Part shown: positions 1 to 7,453 of the stretch, in pieces
Layout: each line of letters opens with the position of its first letter
How positions within the stretch are numbered: position 1 is the stretch's first letter
Assembly (NCBI GenBank): GCA_947174685.1
Contig: CAMWJY010000030.1
Span: forward strand, 1 to 7,790
DNA: 7,790 nucleotides
Reading direction: 5' to 3'
Source: an uncultured Mollicutes bacterium
Lineage (GTDB): Bacteria > Bacillota_I > Bacilli_A > Acholeplasmatales > Anaeroplasmataceae
The notes under the pieces: model-generated
Database searches by the model: none
The model's input: the letters and a program-made list of their open reading frames with translations, nothing else
What the model was told of the DNA's origin: nothing
Made by a program: the position numbers and the translations under genes

Positions 1-1493
1 ATATCAATAAATTGTATAAAATCGAGCATGAGAAGCCTTATTACTCTGGACTACCAGTAGATGCAGTTATTTATGAAGCACACATTAGAGATTTGACTGC
101 TCAATTGAATAATGAATTGAAGGGAACTTATCTTGGCTTAGTAGAAGAGGATGAAAACAAAGGATTAAATTATATTTCCTCCTTAGGAGTTACTCACCTA
201 CAGTTAATGCCAGTCTTTGATTTTGGTGGAGTAGATGATAAAAAAAGAGATCTTTATTATAACTGGGGGTATAATCCCGAACAATATTTTGTTCCAAGTG
301 GCTGGTATTCTCTTAATCCTAAGGATCCTTATTCAAGATTGAATGAGTATTTAAGATTAATTGATGAGGCACATAAAAGAGGAATGCGTGTTGTTATGGA
401 TGTCGTTTTCAATCATGTTTATGATAGAAAAGGATTCCCTTTTGAAAAGCTAGTTCCAGGATATTTTTATCGTGTAGATGCGTATGGATGTTATACAAAT
501 GTATCTGGTTGTGGAAATGATTTGGCTACAGAAAAAAGAATGTGTTCAAGATTCATTGTAGATAATTTAATCTATTGGGCAAAAATATTTAAAATTTCAG
601 GCTTTCGATTTGATTTAATGGGACTTTTAGATATCGAAACTTTAAAAGCTGCTCAGCAGAAATTAAAAGAAATTGATCCAAATATTTTATTATATGGAGA
701 AGGCTGGAATATGCCAAACACTATTCCAGATGCCTATAGACCTCATGCTTATAATTCTTATAAGCTACCTAATTATGGTTTCTTTAACGACAAGTATCGT
801 GATACCTTAAAGGGAAGTCAGTGGAATCGTTCCTTAGGATATACGTTTGGTCATCCAGCAAATCCAAAGGAAATCTTCCATTTATTAGGTGGAAGTGTAT
901 TAGATGGGTATAGATTTCAAAATCCTAATCAGAGTATCAATTATGTAGAATGTCATGATAATTATACGCTTTATGATTTTGCAATATTTTGTGCTGGGGC
1001 AAGTGAAGATGTGGCACTACGTGGAGGAAGAGTTGCCTTACAGATGATTGCAGTTTCATTAGGTATGGTATTTATTCATGCTGGTCAGGAATTTTATCGC
1101 ACGAAAAAGGGTGTTGAAAATTCTTATAAATCAGAGGGCTCTATTAATCATTTTGATTATGCAAGAAAGGATAGATATAAGGAGGATATTGAAGGATTAA
1201 AGGATTTATTAAGAATTCGTAGATATTATCCTGAATTCCGTATGCAGAATCCTTACGATATTGAGCATAAAATGATATTTATTGAAGAATTATCAAATGA
1301 TAATAGAGTTTGTTATTGTTTAGATGGAATAGAGTATCGTTTGACAATTATCGTAAAAAACACTCAAGATCCATATACTTTTATTTTAAATCATAGTGAA
1401 ATGATTTTTGAAGGACATAGAGCTTCCTCTAATAAACAAGATCAATATCTTTTAGAGGATGCAGGTGTATATATTTTTAAGGAGGTGAAATAA
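1..1493 (+). CDS. pulA: Type I pullulanase (GH13 alpha-1,6 debranching enzyme), 3' part
   Basis: This enzyme hydrolyses alpha-1,6 branch linkages in pullulan, glycogen and starch dextrins. The reading frame is open to the left edge (first whole codon at 3), so the true start and the N-terminal CBM48-like region lie outside. The TTG at 12 is not a credible start. Numbering from that TTG, the GH13 regions are all present: the type I pullulanase signature YNWGYNP at 83-89 (usually YNWGYDP), region I DVVFNH at 130-135, region II GFRFDLMGL at 197-205 with nucleophile D201, region III YGEGW with acid/base E230, and region IV HDN at 315-317 with D316. The last ~70 residues fit the C-terminal beta domain. 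No signal peptide can be judged; family members of this type are usually cytoplasmic, acting on glycogen or imported maltodextrin. The stop overlaps the next start in TAATG. The catalytic set looks intact, so I expect an active enzyme. Confidence 0.95.
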   Translation, partial: INKLYKIEHEKPYYSGLPVDAVIYEAHIRDLTAQLNNELKGTYLGLVEEDENKGLNYISSLGVTHLQLMPVFDFGGVDDKKRDLYYNWGYNPEQYFVPSGWYSLNPKDPYSRLNEYLRLIDEAHKRGMRVVMDVVFNHVYDRKGFPFEKLVPGYFYRVDAYGCYTNVSGCGNDLATEKRMCSRFIVDNLIYWAKIFKISGFRFDLMGLLDIETLKAAQQKLKEIDPNILLYGEGWNMPNTIPDAYRPHAYNSYKLPNYGFFNDKYRDTLKGSQWNRSLGYTFGHPANPKEIFHLLGGSVLDGYRFQNPNQSINYVECHDNYTLYDFAIFCAGASEDVALRGGRVALQMIAVSLGMVFIHAGQEFYRTKKGVENSYKSEGSINHFDYARKDRYKEDIEGLKDLLRIRRYYPEFRMQNPYDIEHKMIFIEELSNDNRVCYCLDGIEYRLTIIVKNTQDPYTFILNHSEMIFEGHRASSNKQDQYLLEDAGVYIFKEVK

Positions 1494-2371
1494 TGCAGAT
1501 TATTGGTAAAATTGTCGGCATAAATACTTCAGATGGAATGCTGAATTTATCTATAGTGGATCAGGAAAATGCTCCTTGGAACCTAAAGGCTTCTTTAGAG
1601 CTTCCTTTTCAAATCGGACATGTGTATATTTTTGAGGTAGAAAAGAACTATAAGGAACGCATTAGCTACACTGTAGAAAAATATCAAGCTGTCAGTGATT
1701 TAGAGCTTGAAGAGAGAGATAGAATTCTTAGAATATTTTTTCCTGGGTCTCCATATAGCTTGGAAGAATCCAAAAGAATTGTATATGATGCATTAAATAA
1801 CATAGAAAATAAAATTGTGCATGATATTACCAAAGCCTTGTTAGAAGCAAATGAAAATAAATTTTTTGTATATCCTGCCGCATCAAGAATGCATCATACT
1901 TATGTAGGAGGGTTAGCATATCATACCATTGGAATGATAAAGCTTGCAGAGACTTTTATTATGAATTATCCTTATCTAAAGAAGGATTACTTATATGCAG
2001 GAATTATTTTACATGACTTAGGTAAAACAAAAGAACTCTCAGGTATAGAGGCAACAGAATATACAGTGGATGGTCAGCTATTAGGGCATTTGGTGATGGG
2101 AGCATTAGAAATCAGCAAAGCTGCAGAGCGTTTAGGCTATGGAAATGCACCTGAGGTGAGAAGCCTAGAGCATATGCTAATTTCTCATCATGGACAACCT
2201 CAATTTGGAGCTGCTAAGCGTCCTATGACACCTGAGGCAGTAGCGTTATGGTATATTGACACCATTGATTCAAAGTTTAGAGTTTTAGGTGAAGAATTAA
2301 ATAAGACAGAATCTAATCATTTTACAGATACGATAGGTGTTTTAGATAAGGTGAAGATTTTTAAGGAGTAG
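1493..2371 (+). CDS. yhaM: 3'-5' exoribonuclease of the YhaM family (OB-fold plus HD domain)
   Basis: YhaM proteins are cytoplasmic, metal-dependent 3'-5' exonucleases that trim RNA ends. The 292-residue product has an N-terminal OB-like region (about 2-70) and an HD phosphohydrolase domain (about 125-265). Metal-binding and family motifs are visible: YPAASRMHH at 127-135, LAYH ending at H144, ILHDLGK with H174-D175, LLGH ending at H199, SHHG with H232-H233, and YIDTIDSK at 254-261. The run from YPAA to SHHG follows B. subtilis YhaM closely as I recall it. The protein is about 20 residues shorter than that one, mainly in a divergent N-terminal region. The ATG is preceded by GGAGGTG at 1481-1487, five bases away and inside the last codons of pulA, so translation of the two genes is probably coupled. 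The HD family assignment is firm; the RNA substrate is inferred from the family. Confidence 0.9.
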   Translation: MQIIGKIVGINTSDGMLNLSIVDQENAPWNLKASLELPFQIGHVYIFEVEKNYKERISYTVEKYQAVSDLELEERDRILRIFFPGSPYSLEESKRIVYDALNNIENKIVHDITKALLEANENKFFVYPAASRMHHTYVGGLAYHTIGMIKLAETFIMNYPYLKKDYLYAGIILHDLGKTKELSGIEATEYTVDGQLLGHLVMGALEISKAAERLGYGNAPEVRSLEHMLISHHGQPQFGAAKRPMTPEAVALWYIDTIDSKFRVLGEELNKTESNHFTDTIGVLDKVKIFKE

Positions 2372-2374
2372 AAA

Positions 2375-2809
2375 ATGATTGAAAAGCTGTTATCAAATGA
2401 GATATACGTTGTATTGATAGCAATTGTAGTCACTGTATTTCCATTTCTAGTTTGTTGTTATCACTATAAAAAATATGGAATCCTCCAAGGTATATTTAGT
2501 GTTCTTACCGTACCAATGCTATTTAATGGAATCGGAGATTTAATCTGTTTTATATTTAAAGGGGCAGCAGATGCACAAACTGTATTTCAAGATATATTCT
2601 TTGGATTAGATTCTATAGCTCAGCTATATAGAAAGCTATTTAGCTTTACAGGCTGGAAGTGGTTATATAATACAGGCTGGATTTATATGCCTGCTATTGT
2701 GCTATTTATTTTAACGTATGGATATAGTATTACCTTTTATAAAAGAAGAAAGCATAAGATAAAACATAAAATAAAGAAAAAAGAAGAGGTCGTGGAAGAA
2801 AATGAATAA
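2375..2809 (+). CDS. Small membrane protein of unknown function, three predicted helices
   Basis: I do not recognise this 144-residue protein. It has hydrophobic segments at about 10-29, 36-61 and 102-121, so three membrane helices are likely, with a polar loop of about 40 residues (62-101) containing aromatic-rich stretches. A Cys-Cys pair (C27-C28) sits at the end of helix 1. The C-terminal tail is strongly basic from 123 to 136 (KRRKHKIKHKIKKK) and then acidic from 137 to 144 (EEVVEENE); by the positive-inside rule this tail should be cytoplasmic. The start follows AAGGAG at 2363-2368 with six bases of spacing, three bases after the yhaM stop. Its last eight bases overlap the start of the next membrane protein gene. 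That suggests co-translation and perhaps a shared membrane complex, which is inference. It is a real gene by frame, ribosome site and packing. Confidence 0.8.
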   Translation: MIEKLLSNEIYVVLIAIVVTVFPFLVCCYHYKKYGILQGIFSVLTVPMLFNGIGDLICFIFKGAADAQTVFQDIFFGLDSIAQLYRKLFSFTGWKWLYNTGWIYMPAIVLFILTYGYSITFYKRRKHKIKHKIKKKEEVVEENE

Positions 2810-3743
2810 AAAATTAATTGAATTTTTAACGGAAAATAGTTTTACAATTGAAGAGAATGGAGCCTATGCTTATATTAATGATTATCAAGTGGCTGTAGGT
2901 CAGGATAGAGTAGAGAATGCTCTTTATGGTGGTATGGCAACAATTGTTCAAGCTTTTAGTCATTTAGAACCAGAACAAATTTCTGTATTACAAGCATACT
3001 TGAAGGAGCATAAAAAAGAATTAAATATTTCTAAGTATGAAGTAACACCTGTTGGTGTATGCTTTGCTGTAATGAAGCATTTTGATACTTTAATGGATAC
3101 CATTAAGCAGGTTACATACCAAATGCTTGAACTGAATGCTAAAAATAAAGGGTATTGTCCTATTACAGGAGAAGCATTGGATGAAGCAACAATGAGAAAG
3201 CTTTATTATAATAACTTTATTGTCTTTTTAAATGAGGCAAGTGTTGAGCTTTTAAATCAAGAAATTGAGCAGGCAGAACAAGAATTCCAAAATGCTCCAA
3301 ACAATTATTTGAAAGGAACATTAGGTGCAGTCGTTGGTGGTTTTCTAGGCGCTATTGTTTGGGTTGTTGTTGCAGTATTTTTAGGTTTCATATCAGGTTG
3401 GATTGCGTTTTTAATTTCTTTCTTGGCGGGCTTAGGCTACGATAAGATGAAGGGGAAAGCAACAAATATAAAGTTTATTATTTCAGCTATAGTAACTTTA
3501 TGCTATGTTGTATTAGCTATGCTACTAATATATGTTTTAGTTGCTAAAGGACTTATGATAGAAGAAGGAGTAGAAGGAAGTGCATTGAAGGGATTTAGTC
3601 ATTATCTTAAAGTAAATGCAGAATTTAAGGCAGAATTCATTGGAAATATGGTTTTAGCCATTATTTTTGGAGCTGTAGGTGTAGTTTTCTCTTATTTCCA
3701 AATGAAGAAAACAATCCATAAAAAACAAGAAAAATTAAATTAA
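2802..3743 (+). CDS. Membrane protein of unknown function: soluble N-terminal half, four C-terminal helices
   Basis: This is a 313-residue protein I cannot name. Residues 1 to about 168 are soluble and mixed in character, with a probable helical stretch around 85-165. They contain a short YCPITGEAL motif (118-126) with a single Cys, not a full zinc ribbon. Residues 173-193, 195-212, 224-248 and 279-299 are hydrophobic. The first pair is glycine-rich (GAVVGGFLGAIVW, then GYDKMKGK), a pattern I associate with uncharacterised Firmicutes proteins that join a cytoplasmic domain to a small helical membrane bundle. A basic tail (KKTIHKKQEK) ends the protein. The start overlaps the previous gene by 8 bp and has only a weak GA-rich ribosome site (AAGAAGAGG at 2781-2789), consistent with translational coupling to the gene before. 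It is the last gene of the run, and the next promoter starts just past its stop. Confidence 0.8.
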   Translation: MNKKLIEFLTENSFTIEENGAYAYINDYQVAVGQDRVENALYGGMATIVQAFSHLEPEQISVLQAYLKEHKKELNISKYEVTPVGVCFAVMKHFDTLMDTIKQVTYQMLELNAKNKGYCPITGEALDEATMRKLYYNNFIVFLNEASVELLNQEIEQAEQEFQNAPNNYLKGTLGAVVGGFLGAIVWVVVAVFLGFISGWIAFLISFLAGLGYDKMKGKATNIKFIISAIVTLCYVVLAMLLIYVLVAKGLMIEEGVEGSALKGFSHYLKVNAEFKAEFIGNMVLAIIFGAVGVVFSYFQMKKTIHKKQEKLN

Positions 3744-3745
3744 GA

Positions 3746-3774
3746 TTGAAAAAGTAATTCTTTTTTGATAGAAT
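3746..3774 (+). promoter_or_regulatory. Sigma-A type promoter of the pheST operon
   Basis: TTGAAA at 3746-3751 (one mismatch to TTGACA) lies exactly 17 bp before TAGAAT at 3769-3774 (one mismatch to TATAAT). Transcription should start near 3781, about 20 bases before the base of T-box Stem I, as expected for such leaders. A second -10-like TATAAA at 3775-3780 lacks a -35 at proper spacing. The -35 begins three bases after the stop of the gene before. Confidence 0.7.
3748..3766 (+). terminator. Possible weak A/T hairpin terminator after the upstream operon
   Basis: Just past the stop at 3741-3743, AAAAAG (3749-3754) can pair with CTTTTT (3760-3765) around a TAATT loop, with one extra G-T pair outside, and the 3' arm is itself a run of six T. 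The stem is nearly all A-T and so weak. It also overlaps the pheST promoter, so the T run may simply be spacer sequence. A similar element follows pheT. Confidence 0.3.
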
Positions 3775-3780
3775 TATAAA

Positions 3781-4005
3781 CGTATATGAAATACGAGGAT
3801 AAAGGACTAGTAACAAAGTGATGTTATGATAAGAGAAGAGGGTTAGGTGAGAGCCTCAGATAAATAGCTTTGTGAATTCACCTTTGGAGTGATGCTAATA
3901 CCATCCGTAGATTGGGCGTTAACCAAAAATGAGTGCTATAGAAATATAGAACTAGGGTGGTACCACGGAAAAAATTCGTCCTTAGAAGAGAAATCTTTTA
4001 AGGAC
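3781..4005 (+). promoter_or_regulatory. T-box riboswitch, phenylalanine specific, controlling pheST
   Basis: This leader RNA senses uncharged tRNA-Phe. At the base of Stem I, AAAGG (3801-3805) pairs with CCTTT (3881-3885). Above it is the specifier loop, with AGTA (3809-3812) on the 5' side facing GAA (3874-3876). The specifier codon TTC (Phe) is at 3877-3879, followed by A. ACAAAG (3813-3818) pairs with CTTTGT (3868-3873) above the loop. The apical arm pairs GAGG (3838-3841) with CCTC (3854-3857) and carries the GGTG motif at 3846-3849. Stem III is CTATA-GAAA-TATAG (3936-3949). The T-box AGGGTGGTACCACG is at 3954-3967. In the antiterminator, AGGG pairs with CCTT (3980-3983) and ACG with CGT (3977-3979), leaving bulge TGGTACC (3958-3964). 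Bulge bases UGGU match a tRNA ending ACCA, as tRNA-Phe does. The leader end is the terminator stem. The layout is classical and the specifier agrees with the genes downstream. Confidence 0.95.
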
Positions 4006-4009
4006 TTTT
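3978..4009 (+). terminator. Regulated intrinsic terminator of the T-box leader
   Basis: GTCCTTAGAAGA (3978-3989) pairs with TCTTTTAAGGAC (3994-4005) through 12 bp including one G-T pair. It is capped by a GAAA loop and followed by TTTT (4006-4009). Its 5' arm uses 3978-3983, the same bases needed for the antiterminator, so the two folds exclude each other. The default state without uncharged tRNA should be termination. Confidence 0.9.
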
Positions 4010-4031
4010 AAATTTATTAGGAGGAGAAATA

Positions 4032-5072
4032 ATGAAAGAATTAGAACAGTTAGACAAAGTGGTTGATTCTTTAGATGAAGAATTAAATGGCATTGATGAT
4101 TTAAATGCCTTACAGCAAAAGAAGGCTACCTATCTTGGTAAGAAGGGACCTCTTGCTCAGGTTATGGCAAATATGCGTGATTTGTCAATTGAAGCAAGAA
4201 AAGAAATTGGTATGCGTTCAAATAAGATTAAGCAAATGTTAGAGGAACGCTTTGAACGAAAAAGACAAGCTATTGAAAATGCAATCATTGAGAAGAAGCT
4301 AAAAAGCGAATCTATTGATGTGACTTTACCAGGTGTACATCTTCCAGCTGGTGGAATTCATCCACTCAATCAAACGATTATGGATTTAGAGGATTTATAT
4401 ATCAGTATGGGATATAGTATTGCTGAAGGACCTGAAATTGAAACAGATGAATACTGCTTTGAAAAGCTAAATTTACCTAAGGGACATCCTGCAAGAGATA
4501 TGCAGGATACCTTCTATATCAATCCTGAGCTTTTACTTAGAAGTCAGACATCACCTGTTCAGGTTAGAACAATGCTAGCTGAAAAGGGTGAGCCAATTAA
4601 GATTGTTTGTCCAGGCAAGGTGTATCGTAGAGATGCCGATGATGCAACACATTCTCATCAGTTTATGCAATTCGAAGGACTTGTTTTAGGTAAGGATATT
4701 ACTTTGGCAGATTTAAAGGGAGCTTTACTTGAAATGGCAAGAAAGATGTTTGGCGAAGAAAGAGAGATTCGTTTACGTCCATCCTTTTTCCCATTTACTG
4801 AGCCTTCTGTAGAAGTAGATGTATCCTGTGGACTATGTGGTGGTAAAGGCTGTTCTGTCTGCAAGGGCTCAGGCTGGATAGAGGTATTAGGTGCTGGCAT
4901 GGTAAACAACAATGTACTTAAGATGTGTGGCTATGATCCTGAGGAGATTCAAGGCTTTGCGTTTGGTATTGGAGTTGAGCGTATTACAATGCTGAAATAT
5001 CGTATTGATGATATCCGTAATTTTTATACGAATGATATTCGTTTCTTAAATCAGTTTAAGGAGGTTAAGTAA
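4032..5072 (+). CDS. pheS: Phenylalanine-tRNA ligase alpha subunit
   Basis: PheS is the catalytic alpha chain of the alpha2-beta2 enzyme that attaches phenylalanine to tRNA-Phe in the cytoplasm, using ATP. The 346-residue length is normal. Residues 1 to about 90 are the coiled-coil tRNA-binding arm. The class II catalytic domain follows: GGIHPL at 107-112, the motif 2 region RSQTSPVQVRTM at 170-181 and VYRRDADDATHSHQF at 197-211, and motif 3 GFAFGIGVERITML at 308-321 with R317. The alanine in GFAFG (A310) matches the E. coli A294 position that sets the amino-acid pocket, so normal Phe selectivity is expected. A Cys cluster C266-x2-C269-x4-C274-x2-C277, known in many bacterial PheS, could bind zinc. 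After it, GAGMVNNNVL (287-296) replaces the usual GMVHPNVL. The start follows AGGAGGAG (4019-4026) by five bases and lies downstream of the T-box terminator. Confidence 0.98.
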   Translation: MKELEQLDKVVDSLDEELNGIDDLNALQQKKATYLGKKGPLAQVMANMRDLSIEARKEIGMRSNKIKQMLEERFERKRQAIENAIIEKKLKSESIDVTLPGVHLPAGGIHPLNQTIMDLEDLYISMGYSIAEGPEIETDEYCFEKLNLPKGHPARDMQDTFYINPELLLRSQTSPVQVRTMLAEKGEPIKIVCPGKVYRRDADDATHSHQFMQFEGLVLGKDITLADLKGALLEMARKMFGEEREIRLRPSFFPFTEPSVEVDVSCGLCGGKGCSVCKGSGWIEVLGAGMVNNNVLKMCGYDPEEIQGFAFGIGVERITMLKYRIDDIRNFYTNDIRFLNQFKEVK

Positions 5073-5073
5073 A

Positions 5074-7446
5074 ATGAAGATTTCTGAAAATTGGTTAAAG
5101 GATTACCTAGATTTAGATCATATTACAGATGAAGAGCTTTATAAACAAATTAGCTTTCATGTCTGTGAAATTGAAACAATGAAGAAAATGGTCAATGCTT
5201 CCTTATTATCTATTGGTAAGGTATTAGAATGTGTGATGCATCCTGATAGTGATCATCTTCATGTATGCCAAGTGGAAGTAAAGCCTGGAGAGGTTTCTCA
5301 GATTGTTTGTGGTGCTCCTAATGTGAAGGCAGGAGTTAAGGTAATTGTGGCTTTACCTGGAGCTGTTCTTCCTGGAGATTTCAAGATCAAGCCATCAAAG
5401 ATTCGTGGTGTGGAATCCTTTGGTATGCTTTGTTCCTTACAAGAGCTAGGTATTGAAGAAAAGTATGTAGATGAGGAATTTAAAAATGGTATATATCTTT
5501 TAGATGATGAAGCTATAGTTGGAGATGATCCTTTAGCTTATCTTGGATTTGATGATACCATTATTGATTTAGATGTCACATCAAATCGTTCTGATTTATT
5601 ATCTATAGAGGGTGCTGCCTATGATATAGGTGCAGCCCTAAATCAAGAAATATTACCTATTGAACCTTCTTTTGAGGTAAGTTCTAAAAAGAATCCGGTT
5701 TCTGTAATTGTTGAAACAGAAAACTGTTATAAATATCATGCAAGATATTTGGCAAATGTTAAGATTGCACCTTCACCACAGTGGATGAAGGCAAGACTAA
5801 TTGCAAGTGGAATTCGCCCAATTAATAATGTGGTTGATATTACTAATTTTGTGTTGATGGAAATGGGACAGCCTTTACATGCCTTTGATGGAGACCGGTT
5901 AGGAAATAAGATTGTTGTACGTATGGCTCATGATGGAGAAAAACTTAAAACCTTGGATAATATTGAGCGTACCTTAAATCATGAGGATATTGTGATTACA
6001 AATGGTGCTGAAGCTGTTTGTGTTGCAGGAGTTATGGGTGGTCTTACAACAGAGGTAGAAGAAACTACTAAAAATATCATATTAGAGGCTGCTTATTTTG
6101 ATCCACTTTCCATTAGAAGAACTTCTTCTAAATTAGGTCTTAAGAGTGAGTCCTCAGTTCGTTTTGAACGTAAGATTGATTATGACCGTGTAGAGCGTGC
6201 TTTAGATTATGCGGCACAATTGATGGAGGAATTATGTGGTGCAGAAATCTATGATGGTGTTGCAAGTGATGTGAAGGTTGTTCTTGAGCCACAAGCTGTA
6301 ACTGTTACAGCACATAAGATAAATTCAATTTTAGGAACATCTCTTTCTAATGAAGAAGTAGAGGGTATCTTTAATCGTCTACAATATTCCTATACAAAAA
6401 ATAATTTAGAATATACGATAACCCTACCTTCTCGCAGAATGGATTTAGAGCCATCTGTTCAAGATATTGCTGAAGATGTTGCAAGAATACATGGTTATGA
6501 AAATATTCCGACTACCTTAGCTGCAACAAGAGATAAGGGTGGATTAACCTATACGCAAAAGCGAATTCGTCTTCTTCGTCAAATTCTAGCAAACATGGGA
6601 TTGAATGAAGTTGTATCCTATTCCTTAATTGCAAAGAAGGATTTAAATCTTTATACAACTACGGAATTAGAGCCTATTTCTGTTTTGATGCCTATGACAG
6701 AAGATCGTGCTGTTATGCGTCAAAGCTTACTGAATGGTGTAATTGATGCCATTAGCTATAATAAAGCACGTAAGAATGAGGATCTAGCATTCTTTGAAAT
6801 TGGTAAGACTTATTCTAAGGACAAAGAAGAAACTAAGCTTGCGATTGCGTTATCTGGTTTATTTTCTTCTCATTTATGGAAGGGTGTAAAACAAGAGGCT
6901 AGCTTCTACCTACTAAAAGGTATTTTAGAAGCCGTATGTCAAAAGCTAAATATCACTCTTTCTTATACACCATATCAAGGTGTTTCTAGCTTCCATCCAG
7001 GAAGATGCGCTGCTATCCTTCATAAGGATAAGATGATAGGACTACTTGGTCAGCTTCATCCTAAATTTAGTAAGGATATGGGAATTGGAACTACAGTTGC
7101 CTTAGAGCTTTGTTTAGATGAATTGGTTGGTGAGGCTCAACCATTTACTTACCAGCCTTTAAATAAATTCCCTACGATTGTTCGTGATCTTGCGATTGTA
7201 TGTAAGAATGATATTCCTGCAGAAGATATTGCCAAACTAATTAAACAAACAGGTAAAAAGACATTGACACGTGTAGAATTATTTGATGTTTATACTGGCG
7301 AAAATGTTGGGGCTGATGAGAAATCCTTAGCATTTAAGCTAGTGTTTGAGGATCCTACAAAGACCTTAGAAACAGAGGATGTAGATAAATTAGTTAAATC
7401 TATTTTGAATAGATTAGATTATGTATATAAAGCAAAATTGCGTTAA
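5074..7446 (+). CDS. pheT: Phenylalanine-tRNA ligase beta subunit
   Basis: PheT is the beta chain of the alpha2-beta2 synthetase. It binds tRNA and clears mischarged Tyr-tRNA-Phe. The 790-residue protein has all usual domains. The OB-fold tRNA-binding domain is about 40-150 (HPDSDHLHVCQV at 57-68, VCGAPNV at 78-84). The B3/B4 editing domain is about 210-390, with GIRPINNVVDITNF at 246-259, PLHAFD at 267-272 (H269) and ILEAAYFDP at 336-344 (E338), the positions I align with E. coli editing residues H261 and E334. The B5 domain is about 405-480 with DIAEDVARIHGYENIP at 464-479. A catalytic-like core runs to about 690, and the FDX-ACB anticodon-binding domain is 696-790, with FPTIVRDLAIV and a final LR. 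Small departures are ED for EE in B5 (467-468) and RFERKID for RFERGVD (363-369). The start has AAGGAGG at 5058-5064, one base after the pheS stop leaves no gap for a separate promoter, so the two are co-transcribed. Confidence 0.98.
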   Translation: MKISENWLKDYLDLDHITDEELYKQISFHVCEIETMKKMVNASLLSIGKVLECVMHPDSDHLHVCQVEVKPGEVSQIVCGAPNVKAGVKVIVALPGAVLPGDFKIKPSKIRGVESFGMLCSLQELGIEEKYVDEEFKNGIYLLDDEAIVGDDPLAYLGFDDTIIDLDVTSNRSDLLSIEGAAYDIGAALNQEILPIEPSFEVSSKKNPVSVIVETENCYKYHARYLANVKIAPSPQWMKARLIASGIRPINNVVDITNFVLMEMGQPLHAFDGDRLGNKIVVRMAHDGEKLKTLDNIERTLNHEDIVITNGAEAVCVAGVMGGLTTEVEETTKNIILEAAYFDPLSIRRTSSKLGLKSESSVRFERKIDYDRVERALDYAAQLMEELCGAEIYDGVASDVKVVLEPQAVTVTAHKINSILGTSLSNEEVEGIFNRLQYSYTKNNLEYTITLPSRRMDLEPSVQDIAEDVARIHGYENIPTTLAATRDKGGLTYTQKRIRLLRQILANMGLNEVVSYSLIAKKDLNLYTTTELEPISVLMPMTEDRAVMRQSLLNGVIDAISYNKARKNEDLAFFEIGKTYSKDKEETKLAIALSGLFSSHLWKGVKQEASFYLLKGILEAVCQKLNITLSYTPYQGVSSFHPGRCAAILHKDKMIGLLGQLHPKFSKDMGIGTTVALELCLDELVGEAQPFTYQPLNKFPTIVRDLAIVCKNDIPAEDIAKLIKQTGKKTLTRVELFDVYTGENVGADEKSLAFKLVFEDPTKTLETEDVDKLVKSILNRLDYVYKAKLR

Positions 7447-7453
7447 AAGCCTT

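Noticed and set aside
12..14. TTG as the start of the pullulanase
   Set aside because: The frame is open to the left edge with no ribosome site before it, and the protein would lack the N-terminal third of the family. The gene is cut by the window, not short.
2751..2800. A-rich stretch as a repeat or recombination site
   Set aside because: It encodes the Lys-rich tail of the small membrane protein, which explains the base composition.
3775..3780. TATAAA as the -10 of the pheST promoter
   Set aside because: The TTGAAA at 3746 would be 23 bp away, too far; TAGAAT at 3769 gives 17 bp.
3744..4031. Small unlisted gene in the 288-bp gap before pheS
   Set aside because: The whole gap is accounted for by the promoter, T-box leader, terminator and pheS ribosome site; no open frame with a start and ribosome site stands out.
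4658..4912. 84-residue open frame on the minus strand
   Set aside because: It lies wholly inside pheS, over its conserved motif 2 to Cys-cluster coding region, and its proline/serine-rich translation resembles no family. It is an antisense shadow.
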